This document shows positions 8,755 through 16,610 of a stretch of 64,000 bases of DNA, one piece after another (the stretch's first letter is position 1; each line of letters opens with the position of its first letter). Position numbers and translations under genes: made by a program. The DNA is from Streptomyces sp. Sge12 (GTDB lineage Bacteria > Actinomycetota > Actinomycetes > Streptomycetales > Streptomycetaceae), in NCBI RefSeq assembly GCF_002080455.1, contig NZ_CP020555.1:6748501-6812500 (forward strand). Direction: 5' to 3'. The notes under the pieces were generated by a model that saw nothing but the letters and a program-made list of their open reading frames with translations, did no database searches and was not told where the DNA came from.

Positions 8755-9486
8755 ATGAGCTCACCGTCAACCCCCGCCCGCGGCCGCCCGGCCCGCCTCG
8801 ACCGCACCCGGACGGTCGACACGGCCCTGGACCTCCTCGACGAGGTCGGCCTCGACGCACTGACGATGCGCCGCCTCGCCGACGCGATGGACGTCCAGGC
8901 CGGCGCGCTGTACCGGTACTTCGCCACCAAGGGCGACCTGCTGACCGCGATGGCGGAACGGATGCTCGCCGACCTCGCGGCGACAGCGACGACAACGGCG
9001 ACGGCGAAGACCGAGGGCGCCGGCGACTGGAGCGGGGAACTGGCCGCCCTCGCCCGGGCCATGCGTACGGCGCTGCTCGCCCGCCGCGACGGCGCACGCG
9101 TCTACGCGGGCACCCATGCGACCGGCCCCCACACCCTCGGCTTCGCCGAGGCGGTCATCGGGGTACTGTGCACGGCCGGATTCGGGGCGGAGGAGGCGGC
9201 GCGCACGCTGATGGCGGTGGTCCACCTGACCATCGGCCACACGCTGGAGGAGCAGGCGGTGCTTCGACCGGTGGGCAGCGAAGGGGCGGCGGATTCCGAA
9301 CGCCTGCGCCTGGCGGCCGATCCCGAGCGGTACCCGCGGCTCGCCGCCGTGCTGCCCACGCTCACGAGTGAGGACTTCGCGGCGCACTTCGAATTCGGGC
9401 TGTCCCTGCTCCTGCGCGGGCTCGGGACCCTGGACCGGGCGCCGACCTGCGGCGATGCGCCTGAAATATACTCGCGGGGTGACTGA
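8755..9486 (+). CDS. TetR family repressor next to monooxygenase
   Basis: This 243-residue protein has the N-terminal helix-turn-helix at about residues 15-60 ('LTMRRLADAMDVQAGALYRYF') and a C-terminal domain of the TetR class C type ('HTLEEQAV' region), the type found in tetracycline-like drug-responsive repressors. It is divergent from the FAD monooxygenase with a perfect palindrome between them. This is a classic inducible resistance or catabolic pair, with the monooxygenase substrate or product as probable inducer. The ATG at 8755 is preferred over an in-frame GTG at 8746 because the -10 element ends at 8747. Its last 8 bp overlap the next gene. Confidence 0.88.
   Translation: MSSPSTPARGRPARLDRTRTVDTALDLLDEVGLDALTMRRLADAMDVQAGALYRYFATKGDLLTAMAERMLADLAATATTTATAKTEGAGDWSGELAALARAMRTALLARRDGARVYAGTHATGPHTLGFAEAVIGVLCTAGFGAEEAARTLMAVVHLTIGHTLEEQAVLRPVGSEGAADSERLRLAADPERYPRLAAVLPTLTSEDFAAHFEFGLSLLLRGLGTLDRAPTCGDAPEIYSRGD
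9467..9472 (+). promoter_or_regulatory. Probable -10 element (TATACT) inside the tetR 3' end
   Basis: TATACT at 9467-9472 lies 6 bp before the GTG at 9479 and within the end of the preceding gene. It would start a leaderless transcript of the YjdM-like gene independently of the repressor. A -35 match is weak. Confidence 0.45.
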
Positions 9487-9844
9487 GAACCCCTTGCCTC
9501 CCTGCCCCGAATGTGCGGGTGCGTACACCTACGAGATGGGGGCGCTCCTGGTCTGCCCCGAGTGCGGGCACGAGTGGCCGCACGCCTCCGGCGAGTCCGA
9601 CGGGTCGGGCGGCGCCGCCGAGGAGCGGGTGATCAAGGATGCGGTGGGCAATGTGCTGGCCGACGGCGACACCGTGACGGTCGTCAAGGGCCTGAAGGTC
9701 AAGGGCAGCCCGAGCGGCATCAAGGCGGGCACCAAGGTGCGCAACATCCGCCTGGTGGAGGGTGTCGACGGGCACGACATCGACTGCAGGATCGAGGGCT
9801 TCGGCCCCATGCAGCTGAAGTCCAGCGTGGTCAGGAAGGTCTGA
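9479..9844 (+). CDS. yjdM: YjdM (PhnA)-like zinc-ribbon protein
   Basis: This 121-residue protein matches the small YjdM family formerly called PhnA. It has a CPxC-x15-CPxC zinc ribbon (residues about 9-31) and then the conserved C-terminal domain ('VIKDAVGNVLADGDTV', 'LKVKGSPSGIKAGTKV', 'LKSSVVRKV'). The family is widespread; its biochemical role is not settled, and the old link to phosphonoacetate hydrolysis is not supported for this group. GTG 9479 overlaps the upstream stop by 8 bp, but its own -10-like TATACT sits just upstream. A strong stem-loop follows at 9871-9923. Confidence 0.88.
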   Translation: MTENPLPPCPECAGAYTYEMGALLVCPECGHEWPHASGESDGSGGAAEERVIKDAVGNVLADGDTVTVVKGLKVKGSPSGIKAGTKVRNIRLVEGVDGHDIDCRIEGFGPMQLKSSVVRKV

Positions 9845-9870
9845 CCGGCGCGGCGACGCCGGGAACGGAC

Positions 9871-9923
9871 GAACGGCGAAGGCGCCTGCCGGGTACGGAC
9901 CCGATCAGGCGCCTTCGCCGTTC
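9871..9923. terminator. 18-bp-arm terminator hairpin
   Basis: Arms 9871-9888 and 9906-9923 are perfectly complementary with a 17-nt loop, 26 bp beyond the yjdM stop. It lies between yjdM and the convergent afsA-like gene and is a likely factor-independent terminator. Confidence 0.8.
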
Positions 9924-9988
9924 TTCCGGGGGCCGGAGGGCCGGAGGGCCGCAGAGCCGGAGGGAAGGGACGGGTCGGTTCGGCGGGG

Positions 9989-10017
9989 GCTCATGAGCCG
10001 GCGCGCTCATGAGCCGG
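9989..10017. repeat. Two 13-bp direct repeats, each with a CTCATGAG palindrome
   Basis: The 13-mer at 9989-10001 (gctcatgagccgg) recurs at 10005-10017, just beyond the stop of the afsA-like gene (10034, minus strand). Each copy contains the palindrome CTCATGAG, and the region can fold. It may contribute to termination of the minus-strand gene; no other role is visible. Confidence 0.4.
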
Positions 10018-10033
10018 GCGCCTCACCGAACGG

Positions 10034-11005
10034 TCAGGGCGTGGCGTGGATGCGGTGGGGGGCGGGCGCCGTGGCGTTGATCGTCGCGGTGGCGGTGAAG
10101 ACGACCTCGCCGTTCTGGCTGGCGACCACGCGTACGGGATGGCGGTCCGGGGTGGTCGAATCGCCGGCGATCGGGACGGTCTCGATCCAGCAGGCCGAGG
10201 TCAGCTCCGCGTAGCGGAAGAAGCGGATCTCCATACCGGTCAGGACTCCCCGTCGGGGGAAGGCGGAGCGGTACGCGGCCTGGCGCACGGCTTCCAGGAG
10301 CAGCATGCCGGGGGCGTGGTCGACGGGGTGGTCGAAGAGGATCGGGTGGTTGACGTCGGCCCGGAGCTGGGCGCGCCGCGTGGAGCTGGTGGGGGAGAGG
10401 ACCACGTCGTGGAAGCGGTCGCGGCCCACGCGGCGGGGTGTCAGCGGAGGCGGCAGCGGGATGGTGCGGGCGGCCACCTCGTCGAGGTCCGCGTTCCCGC
10501 CGCGCAGGCGCTGGTAGACGGCCTCGGACTGGTTGGTGAAGCCGGCCTCGGCGGTGCCGAGGAGCTCTCCGTCGCGCGTGGCGGTCACGTGCATGGTGAG
10601 ACCCGCGAGTCTTCGTCCGCGCCGCGAGATGCCGGAGCAGCGGATGTGCAGTGCGATGTCGGCCGGGGTCGAACCGACGGCGAGGGCCTCGGGGTTGGTC
10701 GAGTAGCTGAAGGTGTCCCAGATCTGGCGGTGACCGAAGGGGACTTCGTACGCGACGTGGCTCAGGAGCGGGATGGTCTGGCGGACGGACTCGGCGAGGA
10801 GCAGGGGATCGTGGTGGCCGCCGTCCGGCGTGTAGAAGCTGTGGGTGCGGGGCCATTGGGCGGTGACGACGTACTCGTCCGGCGCGACGGTGCGCCACCC
10901 GGTGAGAAGGACTTCCGAGTGTGCGCTCTTGTGTACGTACTCCCGCGGTAAGGCGCTGCTGAGCGTGGCGATGGGTGAGGCGGAGTGATCAGTTGACAGA
11001 GTCAT
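10034..11005 (-). CDS. AfsA/ScbA-like gamma-butyrolactone biosynthesis protein
   Basis: This 323-residue protein has two AfsA repeats (hotdog-like): about residues 20-155 ('VHKSAHSEVLLTGWR', then 'DPLLLAESVRQTIPLLSH') and about 200-315 ('LFDHPVDHAPGMLLLEAVRQ', 'MEIRFFRYAEL'). The family condenses a beta-ketoacyl chain from ACP with dihydroxyacetone phosphate, the committed step to gamma-butyrolactone hormones. The ATG at 11005 has GGGGGG 7 nt upstream; seven of the nine in-frame codons further up lack support. It is divergent from a ScbR-like receptor, with an ARE-like operator between, exactly as in known butyrolactone loci (afsA/scbA with scbR). The acyl chain and the hormone are unknown. 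Confidence 0.92.
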   Translation of the reverse strand: MTLSTDHSASPIATLSSALPREYVHKSAHSEVLLTGWRTVAPDEYVVTAQWPRTHSFYTPDGGHHDPLLLAESVRQTIPLLSHVAYEVPFGHRQIWDTFSYSTNPEALAVGSTPADIALHIRCSGISRRGRRLAGLTMHVTATRDGELLGTAEAGFTNQSEAVYQRLRGGNADLDEVAARTIPLPPPLTPRRVGRDRFHDVVLSPTSSTRRAQLRADVNHPILFDHPVDHAPGMLLLEAVRQAAYRSAFPRRGVLTGMEIRFFRYAELTSACWIETVPIAGDSTTPDRHPVRVVASQNGEVVFTATATINATAPAPHRIHATP

Positions 11006-11060
11006 GGTTGAGCCCCCCTGGACGTCGGACATGAGCTGGTGCTTGTTCGGCGCGGGTCCT

Positions 11061-11086
11061 AAAATAAAGGATGTTCGTTTTTTTTG
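11061..11086. promoter_or_regulatory. ARE-like butyrolactone-receptor operator, copy 1
   Basis: The 26-bp block 11061-11086 (A-rich left half, GTTCG, then eight T) matches the block at 15697-15722 at 21 of 26 positions. Both lie in front of ScbR-type genes. The A-rich/T-run form resembles the autoregulatory elements bound by butyrolactone receptors. It lies between the afsA-like and scbR-like genes, so it could control both. Confidence 0.7.
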
Positions 11087-11106
11087 TCGAGATTAGTTAG
11101 GTGCCC

Positions 11107-11820
11107 ATGTCAGAACGGAAGCAGCAACGCGCCCCTCAACTCAGGGCAGTTCAGACCAAAGCTGCCATCCTGCGCGCCGCGGCCGAGGTCTTCGACGAGT
11201 TCGGTTTCAGCGGGGCCAGCATCAGCAAGATCATGAAGCGTGCGGACGTCACGCAGGGCGGCATGTACTTCCACTTCAGCTCGAAGGAGGAACTCGCCTA
11301 CGCCGTCATGGTCGGCCAGGGCGAGGGCCTGGAGTTCCCCGCCGGGGAGGACGGCCTGCAGCACCTGGTGGACATCACGCTCTACCTCGCCGAACAGCTC
11401 CAGCACAATCCGGTGCTCCGGGCCGGTGTACGACTGGCCGTGGAACAGGGCGAGTTCGGCCTGCGCGACGACGTCGCCTACCAGGCCTGGGTCCTGGAAT
11501 TCCGTCAGCAGCTGCGCTTCGCCCGCGCCAAGGGGGAGCTCCAGCCGGACGTCGACGACCACGAACTGGCCTGGGTGCTCGTCAGCTCCTTCACCGGGGC
11601 ACAGCTCTTCTCCCAGGCGTCCACGGGACGGGCGGACCTGCCGCAGCGGATCGCCTCGCTGTGGCGCTACCTGCTGCCCGCGGTGGCCGCCGACGACATC
11701 CGCGGCGGGCTGCGCCTGACACTCCCGCCCACCGGGCCGAAGCCGAAGAACGCGCCGAAGAACGCACCGGAGAACGCGCCGACGAACGAGACCGGGTCGG
11801 GCGCGGAGAAGCGGGCTTGA
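11107..11820 (+). CDS. ScbR/ArpA-like gamma-butyrolactone receptor (TetR superfamily)
   Basis: This 237-residue protein has the butyrolactone-receptor subclass pattern: 'RAVQTKAAILRAAAEVF', helix-turn-helix with 'VTQGGMYFHFSSKEELA', and a ligand domain with the conserved Trp in 'YQAWVLEF' and 'LVSSFTGAQLFSQ'. Such receptors repress synthase, biosynthetic and activator genes until the hormone binds. The tail (after about residue 205) is a low-complexity Lys-Asn-Ala-Pro repeat coded by 12-bp units. An in-frame GTG at 11101 is an alternative start; no good Shine-Dalgarno sequence supports either. Its stop overlaps the TTG start of the next gene, so the two are translationally coupled. Confidence 0.9.
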   Translation: MSERKQQRAPQLRAVQTKAAILRAAAEVFDEFGFSGASISKIMKRADVTQGGMYFHFSSKEELAYAVMVGQGEGLEFPAGEDGLQHLVDITLYLAEQLQHNPVLRAGVRLAVEQGEFGLRDDVAYQAWVLEFRQQLRFARAKGELQPDVDDHELAWVLVSSFTGAQLFSQASTGRADLPQRIASLWRYLLPAVAADDIRGGLRLTLPPTGPKPKNAPKNAPENAPTNETGSGAEKRA

Positions 11821-12773
11821 GCACCCGCCGCATCGTCGTCACGGGAGCGACCGGTTTCGTGGGATCGGCGGTGCTGCGCCGCCTGGCCGCGCAGGACCCG
11901 CGGGCCGTGGTGCGCGCCACGTCGCGTACGCCGCCCCCCGCGGCAACGCACGGCGTGCGCTGGGTGGACGCGGACCTGGCCGACGAGCAGTCCCTGCGCG
12001 GGGTGTGCGAGGGCGCGGACGTCCTGCTGTCGCTGGCCTCCTACATCGGACCGGACGCCGAGCGGTGCGCCGCGGTCAACTCCGCCGGCGCCGCGGCCCT
12101 GGTGGCCGAGGCCCGAAGGGCCGGAGTGGAGCGGATCGTCCACCTGTCGACCTGCGCCGTGTACGGACCGGGACCGCACCGGGGACAGGACGTCGCCGAG
12201 CTGACACCCGCCCCGGTCTCGCCGGCCAGCGCCGGCCGGCTGGCGGGGGAGGGGCCCGTGCTCGACGCCGGGGGACTGGTCCTGCGTGCGGCACTGGTAC
12301 TCGGAACGGGCGACCGGTGGGCCGTACCGGCCCTCGTCGACGCCTTCCGGCGGGTACCGGCCCGATGGGGCGGAGGGGAGGGGCTGGCCTCCTTCGTCGA
12401 CGTCGACGACCTGGCCCGACTCATCGTCGCCTTCGCCCTCGGCGGCGGCGCGGCGGCCCGGACGACGGGTGTCCTGCACGCCCACCACCCGGAGCCAGTA
12501 CGCAACGGGGACCTCATGGACGCGCTCGCCGAGCACCGGGTGCTGTCGGCGCGGCCCGAAGGGGACTGGCCCTGGCACAGGTGCCTGGAGGCGCTGGCCG
12601 CCACCCCGGGCTGGGTGAGCGAACGTCAGTTCGCGCTGCTGGCCCGGGACCACTGGTACCGCGCGGACGCGGCCTGGGAACTCGCCGGGATCACGCCCGG
12701 GCCCGGCCCGCTGAGCCGGATCGGTCCGGCGGCGGCGTGGTACCGGGAGAGGGGCGGGGCGGCCCCGGGGTGA
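11817..12773 (+). CDS. NAD(P)-dependent epimerase/dehydratase (butyrolactone-locus reductase)
   Basis: This 318-residue extended SDR begins with the Rossmann motif 'VVTGATGFVGSAVL' (GxxGxxG), has 'LSTCAVYGPG' containing the catalytic Tyr region, and ends with a substrate domain. Proteins of this type accompany AfsA/receptor pairs (for example JadW2 with JadW1/JadR3) and are thought to reduce or process the butyrolactone precursor. The exact step here is inferred. The TTG start (11817-11819) shares TTGA with the scbR stop, giving strict coupling. In-frame codons upstream contain no usable ATG or GTG. Gene order afsA / scbR-epimerase supports a complete signal-synthesis cassette. Confidence 0.85.
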   Translation: MSTRRIVVTGATGFVGSAVLRRLAAQDPRAVVRATSRTPPPAATHGVRWVDADLADEQSLRGVCEGADVLLSLASYIGPDAERCAAVNSAGAAALVAEARRAGVERIVHLSTCAVYGPGPHRGQDVAELTPAPVSPASAGRLAGEGPVLDAGGLVLRAALVLGTGDRWAVPALVDAFRRVPARWGGGEGLASFVDVDDLARLIVAFALGGGAAARTTGVLHAHHPEPVRNGDLMDALAEHRVLSARPEGDWPWHRCLEALAATPGWVSERQFALLARDHWYRADAAWELAGITPGPGPLSRIGPAAAWYRERGGAAPG

Positions 12774-12878
12774 CGGCTATCTGCCAAAGCCTCGGCGGGA
12801 TGGGGCGTGGGCGGGCTGTGCCGGGCAGGGCGAGCGGTAGCGTCCGGAGCACAACCGGTCACCCCTGGAGGAGTGGAA

Positions 12879-14246
12879 ATGCCCGATCTTTCGAACATCG
12901 TCAAGGCGTATGACGTGCGTGGTGTCGTGCCGGACGAGTGGGACGAGTCGTTGGCCGAGTTGTTCGGTGCGGCGTTCGTCGAGGTCACGGGTGCTGATGC
13001 GATCGTGATCGGTCATGACATGCGGCCGTCCTCCCCGGGTTTGTCGGGGGCGTTCGCGCGGGGTGCGGCGGCGCGTGGTGTGGATGTGACGTTGATCGGT
13101 CTGTGTTCGACGGATCAGTTGTATTACGCGTCGGGTGCGCTGGGTCTGCCGGGTGCGATGTTCACGGCGTCGCACAATCCTGCGCAGTACAACGGGATCA
13201 AGATGTGTCGTGCGGGTGCGGCTCCGGTGGGTCAGGACACGGGTCTGTCGCAGATCCGTGAGCTGGTGGAGAAGTGGTCGGACGGGGGCGCGCCGGCGGT
13301 GGCGTCGGGCACGGTGGCGGGGACGGTCACGGAGCTGGACAGTCTGCCGGGGTATGCGGCGCATCTGCTGGGTCTGGTGGACCTGTCCTCGATCCGTCCG
13401 CTGAAGGTGGTGGTGGATGCGGGCAACGGGATGGGCGGTCACACGGTTCCGACGGTGTTCGAGGGTCTGCCGTTGGATGTGGTGCCGATGTACTTCGAGT
13501 TGGACGGCACGTTCCCGAACCATGAGGCGAATCCTCTGGATCCGAAGAACATCGTGGACCTCCAGGCCCGTGTCCTTGCCGAGGGCGCCGACCTCGGTAT
13601 CGCGTTCGACGGTGACGCGGACCGGTGTTTCATCGTGGACGAGCGGGGTGTGGGGGTGTCGCCGTCGGCGATCACGGCGCTGGTCGCGGCGCGTGAGCTG
13701 GCCCGTAATGGTGGTTCGGGCACGGTGATCCACAATTTGATCACTTCGTGGTCGGTGCCGGAGGTGGTCCGTGAGAACGGCGGGACGCCTGTGCGGACGC
13801 GGGTGGGTCATTCCTTCATCAAGGAGGAGATGGCGAGGACGGGTGCGATCTTCGGTGGTGAGCACTCGGCGCACTATTACTTCAAGGACTTCTGGAACGC
13901 GGACACGGGGATGCTGGCGGCGTTGCATGTGCTGGCGGCGCTGGGTGGTCAGGACGGGCCGTTGTCGGAGCTGGTGGCTTCCTACGACCGTTACGCGGGG
14001 TCGGGGGAGATCAACTCGACGGTCGCCGATCAGGGGGCGCGTCTGGCGGCGGTGAAGGCCGCCTACGGCAGCACCGAGGGCGTGACGCTGGACGAGCTGG
14101 ACGGTCTGACGGTGACGGCGGAGGACTGGTGGTTCAACGTCCGCGCCTCGAACACGGAGCCGCTGCTGCGGTTGAACGTGGAGGCCCGTGACGAGGCCAC
14201 CCTGGCCAAGGTCCGCGACGAGGCCCTGTCCCTCATCCGCGCCTGA
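12879..14246 (+). CDS. manB: Phosphomannomutase/phosphoglucomutase
   Basis: This 455-residue protein carries the complete alpha-D-phosphohexomutase set: the phosphoserine loop 'TASHNP', the metal loop 'DGDADR', the sugar loop 'GGEHSAH' and the phosphate loop 'RASNTEPLLRL'. It interconverts hexose 6- and 1-phosphates in the cytoplasm, feeding GDP-mannose or UDP-glucose. The ATG at 12879 has GGAGGAG upstream and a possible -10 (TAGCGT, 12838-12843). Codons are unusual: most of the gene prefers G- or T-ending codons (ggt, cgt, ttg) whereas neighbours prefer C; the last ~200 bp return to the C-ending style. With galU nearby it could supply sugar nucleotides for the cluster, but the genome may hold another housekeeping copy. 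Confidence 0.93.
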   Translation: MPDLSNIVKAYDVRGVVPDEWDESLAELFGAAFVEVTGADAIVIGHDMRPSSPGLSGAFARGAAARGVDVTLIGLCSTDQLYYASGALGLPGAMFTASHNPAQYNGIKMCRAGAAPVGQDTGLSQIRELVEKWSDGGAPAVASGTVAGTVTELDSLPGYAAHLLGLVDLSSIRPLKVVVDAGNGMGGHTVPTVFEGLPLDVVPMYFELDGTFPNHEANPLDPKNIVDLQARVLAEGADLGIAFDGDADRCFIVDERGVGVSPSAITALVAARELARNGGSGTVIHNLITSWSVPEVVRENGGTPVRTRVGHSFIKEEMARTGAIFGGEHSAHYYFKDFWNADTGMLAALHVLAALGGQDGPLSELVASYDRYAGSGEINSTVADQGARLAAVKAAYGSTEGVTLDELDGLTVTAEDWWFNVRASNTEPLLRLNVEARDEATLAKVRDEALSLIRA

Positions 14247-14270
14247 CCCCCGGTCCGGGCCGCCCATCTC

Positions 14271-14359
14271 CAGCCCCGCCGGCATGTGAGGCGGGGCCGG
14301 TACGGCACCGAAGAGCAGGGCTCCGCCCATCCCAGCCTCGCCGGCGTTTGAGGCGCGGG
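14271..14359. repeat. Two copies of a Streptomyces-type dispersed GC hairpin repeat
   Basis: Two related 27-bp elements occur at 14271-14297 and 14333-14359, both of the form cagccncgccggcntktgaggcgsgg. The first forms an 8-bp stem (14273-14280 with 14290-14297) just after manB and may terminate it. Short repeats of this pattern are common between genes in Streptomyces. Confidence 0.6.
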
Positions 14360-14418
14360 TCCGGGCGGAGCCCGGTGCCCGGCGGAGCCGGGTTCCCCCC
14401 GGGCCGCGGCCCGCCCCC

Positions 14419-15648
14419 TCAGGCGGGCTGCGCCCGGGGAAGCCCCACATGCCCCCGCAAGGCAAACGCATACGCGGCCGACATCAGCGTCATGTGATGG
14501 TGCCAGCCGGGAAAGGACCGCCCCTCGAAGTCGAGGAGCCCGAAGTCGTCCGCCAGCGCCCCGAGCACGGCGGCGGACCGCCCCGCCGCCCGCACCAGGC
14601 CGAGCAGGTCGTCCATCCGGTGCCGGTTCATATTGGTCAGCCACACCGGCCCACCTCCACCCCCACCCCCACCGGCGCCCCGCCCGCCCGCCCCCGGCCG
14701 CCGTTCCCCGAACAGCCGGTAGATCTGCTGCCCGCCCGCGGGGCTCCCCGCCCCCGACTCCCCCTCCGGCACCCTGACCAGCGCCGAGTGGATGCGCTGC
14801 CCCTGCGGCCGTGCGCCGGGTCCCGCGAGCGGTGTGCCGTACGGGTGGCTGGTGTTGCCCAGGCGGGAGAAGTCGGCCGCGGTGGTCCCGCGCCCGGGCG
14901 TCCGGGTGCTGTCGGCGCCGGGCGTCAGGCCGGCCGCGCGCACCGCGAGGGTCGGCGGTACGGACACCAGGAAGTCGTGCCCGCGGCGGCCGAGCATGCC
15001 GATCAGCGCGGCGGCCCCGCCGAGGCGGCTGAGGTCGGCGACCACCGGGGGACGCGCGGAGGAGGTGCGGGCCGCGATCGAGTCGGCGAGCTCCAGCACC
15101 AGGGCTTCCGGGCTCTGGTGGACGGCCTCGGGCGCGATGCGCGCCCGGCGGCGCAGGACGGGATCCGTTACCCACGCCTCGGGGAGGGCCAGCCGCCAGT
15201 CGACCGGCACGTTCATGCCGTCCAGGGAGAGGAAGAGGCAGAAGCCCAACTGGCAGTTGACGATGCGTCCGGCGGCGGGGTCGAAGCGTCGGTGCACGCC
15301 GACCGAGTGCTCGCCGCGCTTGGGGAAGCAGACCTGCCCGATCGTCCATGCCCGTACCGGGTGTCGTTCCTCGACCCAGCGCAGCAGCTCGGTGCGGGCC
15401 GGATTCCAGTCCCAGGGGCTGGCGTTGATGAACTGCTGCAAGGACTGGGAGGCGGTGGGCGACTCGGTGACGGACGCGGCGAGCCTGCGTACGGACTTCT
15501 TCCCCGGGGTGGTGAGCAGTCCTTGCAGGTAGACCCGGGCCCAGCGTCGCTGGTCGGCTCTCGGTAAGTGCCCGAAGAGGCGCTCCGTGAACTCCTTCAG
15601 TTCGGTGTCACCGGCAGCCAGGGTTCTGGTCCTTGTCCGTGTCGTCAT
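14419..15648 (-). CDS. IS701-like transposase homologue, apparently catalytically degenerate
   Basis: This 409-residue protein has the IS701-type (IS4 superfamily) fold: 'CFPKRGEHSVGVHRRF' and 'IVNCQLGFCLFLSLD' in the core and 'DFEGRSFPGWHHHMTLM' near the C-terminus. In active IS701 enzymes the first motif reads DDTGFPKKG; here it reads GQVCFPKRG, so the first catalytic Asp is gone. The usual EELK-like Glu before the last motif is also not seen; 'VVAD' is kept. A poly-Gly stretch lies near residue 340. ATG 15648 has GGAGGGGGAG upstream. No terminal inverted repeats or target duplication were seen. With an ARE-like operator about 50 bp upstream, it looks like a retained, hormone-regulated protein rather than a mobile element. 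Function unknown. Confidence 0.75.
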   Translation of the reverse strand: MTTRTRTRTLAAGDTELKEFTERLFGHLPRADQRRWARVYLQGLLTTPGKKSVRRLAASVTESPTASQSLQQFINASPWDWNPARTELLRWVEERHPVRAWTIGQVCFPKRGEHSVGVHRRFDPAAGRIVNCQLGFCLFLSLDGMNVPVDWRLALPEAWVTDPVLRRRARIAPEAVHQSPEALVLELADSIAARTSSARPPVVADLSRLGGAAALIGMLGRRGHDFLVSVPPTLAVRAAGLTPGADSTRTPGRGTTAADFSRLGNTSHPYGTPLAGPGARPQGQRIHSALVRVPEGESGAGSPAGGQQIYRLFGERRPGAGGRGAGGGGGGGGPVWLTNMNRHRMDDLLGLVRAAGRSAAVLGALADDFGLLDFEGRSFPGWHHHMTLMSAAYAFALRGHVGLPRAQPA

Positions 15649-15947
15649 CTGTCTCCCCCTCCAGTGCGGATGTCGGCAGGCGCCGTCGGTACTCGTAGAA
15701 TACAGAACGTTCGTTTTTTTTCTAGCGAACGTATGGCGTCCTCCCCGCGACTTCGGCACGTTGGTTCGGGGAGGGCGGCGGAACCGGTCACGGGGCCGGC
15801 ACGGAGCTGCGGGGGAACGCGGGGCACGGTCGCTTCTTCGTCAAGTCGGCGTTGTGGGGGGCCCGCCCGCGGGTGACGCTGGAGGTCGCCATCTCCCCGC
15901 GGGGCCCATGGCGAGTGAGGAACGACCTGGATGGCAGTGATAGTGCA
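15649..15947. other. 299-bp divergent regulatory region
   Basis: No gene is supported here. The region separates the divergent IS701-like gene and a ScbR-like regulator. It contains the ARE-like operator at 15697-15722, followed at 15726-15732 by CGAACGT, which is the inverted repeat of ACGTTCG at 15707-15713. It probably holds both promoters. Confidence 0.6.
15697..15722. promoter_or_regulatory. ARE-like butyrolactone-receptor operator, copy 2
   Basis: This 26-bp block matches that at 11061-11086 in 21 of 26 bases, including GTTCG and the T8 run, and contains the palindrome GAACGTTC (15705-15712). It lies 49 bp upstream of the IS701-like start. It suggests that the same receptor controls both parts of the locus. 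Confidence 0.7.
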
Positions 15948-16553
15948 GTGGTGAAGCAAGAGCGCGGCGTACGCACCCGTAATCATCTGATCTCGGTGGC
16001 CGCCGCTGAATTCGACCGCAATGGGTACGACGGGACCTCGCTCTCCCGGCTGAGTCGTTCTGCCGGAATTTCGATCGGGGCACTCACCTTTCACTTCGCG
16101 GCGAAAGGCGAGTTGGCCTCCGCCGTCGAGGATTCGGGGCGGGCCGCCACCCGCAGAGTGGTCGAGGGAGTGACGGCCCGCGGTGGCCCGGCGCTGGACA
16201 CCGTTTCCGCGCTCGTCCTCGCCCTGGGCGGGCTGATCGAGACGGACGCGGCCGTGCGCGCCGCGGCGCGGCTGACGCAGGAGCGCGTCGGCGCCGGTCC
16301 CGACTGGTGCGGATGCTGGCTCCCGGAGGTCAAGGAGCTGATGGTGCAGGCCGCCGAGGAGGGGCAGTTGGACCCCGAGGTCGACCCGTGCCCCGCCACC
16401 CTGCTGACGGCGCACCTGGTGGGCGGTGCCGTCACCAGGGCGCGCCGCGGCCGCGGCGAGCGCCCCGGTGCGCTGACCGGGGAGCTCAGGGACCTGTGGC
16501 GGCTCATCCGGCGCGGCATCGCGGCGCCGACCGAAACGGAAATGCCCAAGTAG
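15948..16553 (+). CDS. Second ScbR-like / pseudo-butyrolactone-receptor TetR regulator
   Basis: This protein of about 201 residues opens with 'KQERGVRTRNHLISVAAAEF', has a helix-turn-helix with 'AGISIGALTFHFAAKGELA', and a ligand domain with 'LTQERVGAGPDWCGCWLPEV', matching the ScbR/ScbR2 class. Loci often pair a true receptor with a second, hormone-insensitive or antibiotic-sensing homologue; which is which cannot be decided from sequence alone. Adjacent GTG codons at 15948 and 15951 are both possible starts, with no clear ribosome-binding site. It is divergent from the IS701-like gene across an ARE-like operator. Confidence 0.85.
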   Translation: MVKQERGVRTRNHLISVAAAEFDRNGYDGTSLSRLSRSAGISIGALTFHFAAKGELASAVEDSGRAATRRVVEGVTARGGPALDTVSALVLALGGLIETDAAVRAAARLTQERVGAGPDWCGCWLPEVKELMVQAAEEGQLDPEVDPCPATLLTAHLVGGAVTRARRGRGERPGALTGELRDLWRLIRRGIAAPTETEMPK

Positions 16554-16597
16554 GAATAAAGGAACGGCAATTCAAGCCCGTCGGGTGCGGTGCGCCC

Positions 16598-16603
16598 TAG
16601 CGT
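16598..16603 (+). promoter_or_regulatory. Probable -10 element (TAGCGT) for galU
   Basis: TAGCGT at 16598-16603 fits the TANNNT -10 consensus and ends 7 bp before the ATG at 16611, with no Shine-Dalgarno sequence between. A leaderless galU transcript is inferred. No good -35 is visible. Confidence 0.4.
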
Positions 16604-16610
16604 CAGTGGC

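Noticed and set aside
14419..15648. Complete IS701 insertion sequence
   Set aside because: No terminal inverted repeats or target-site duplication were seen and catalytic residues appear lost.
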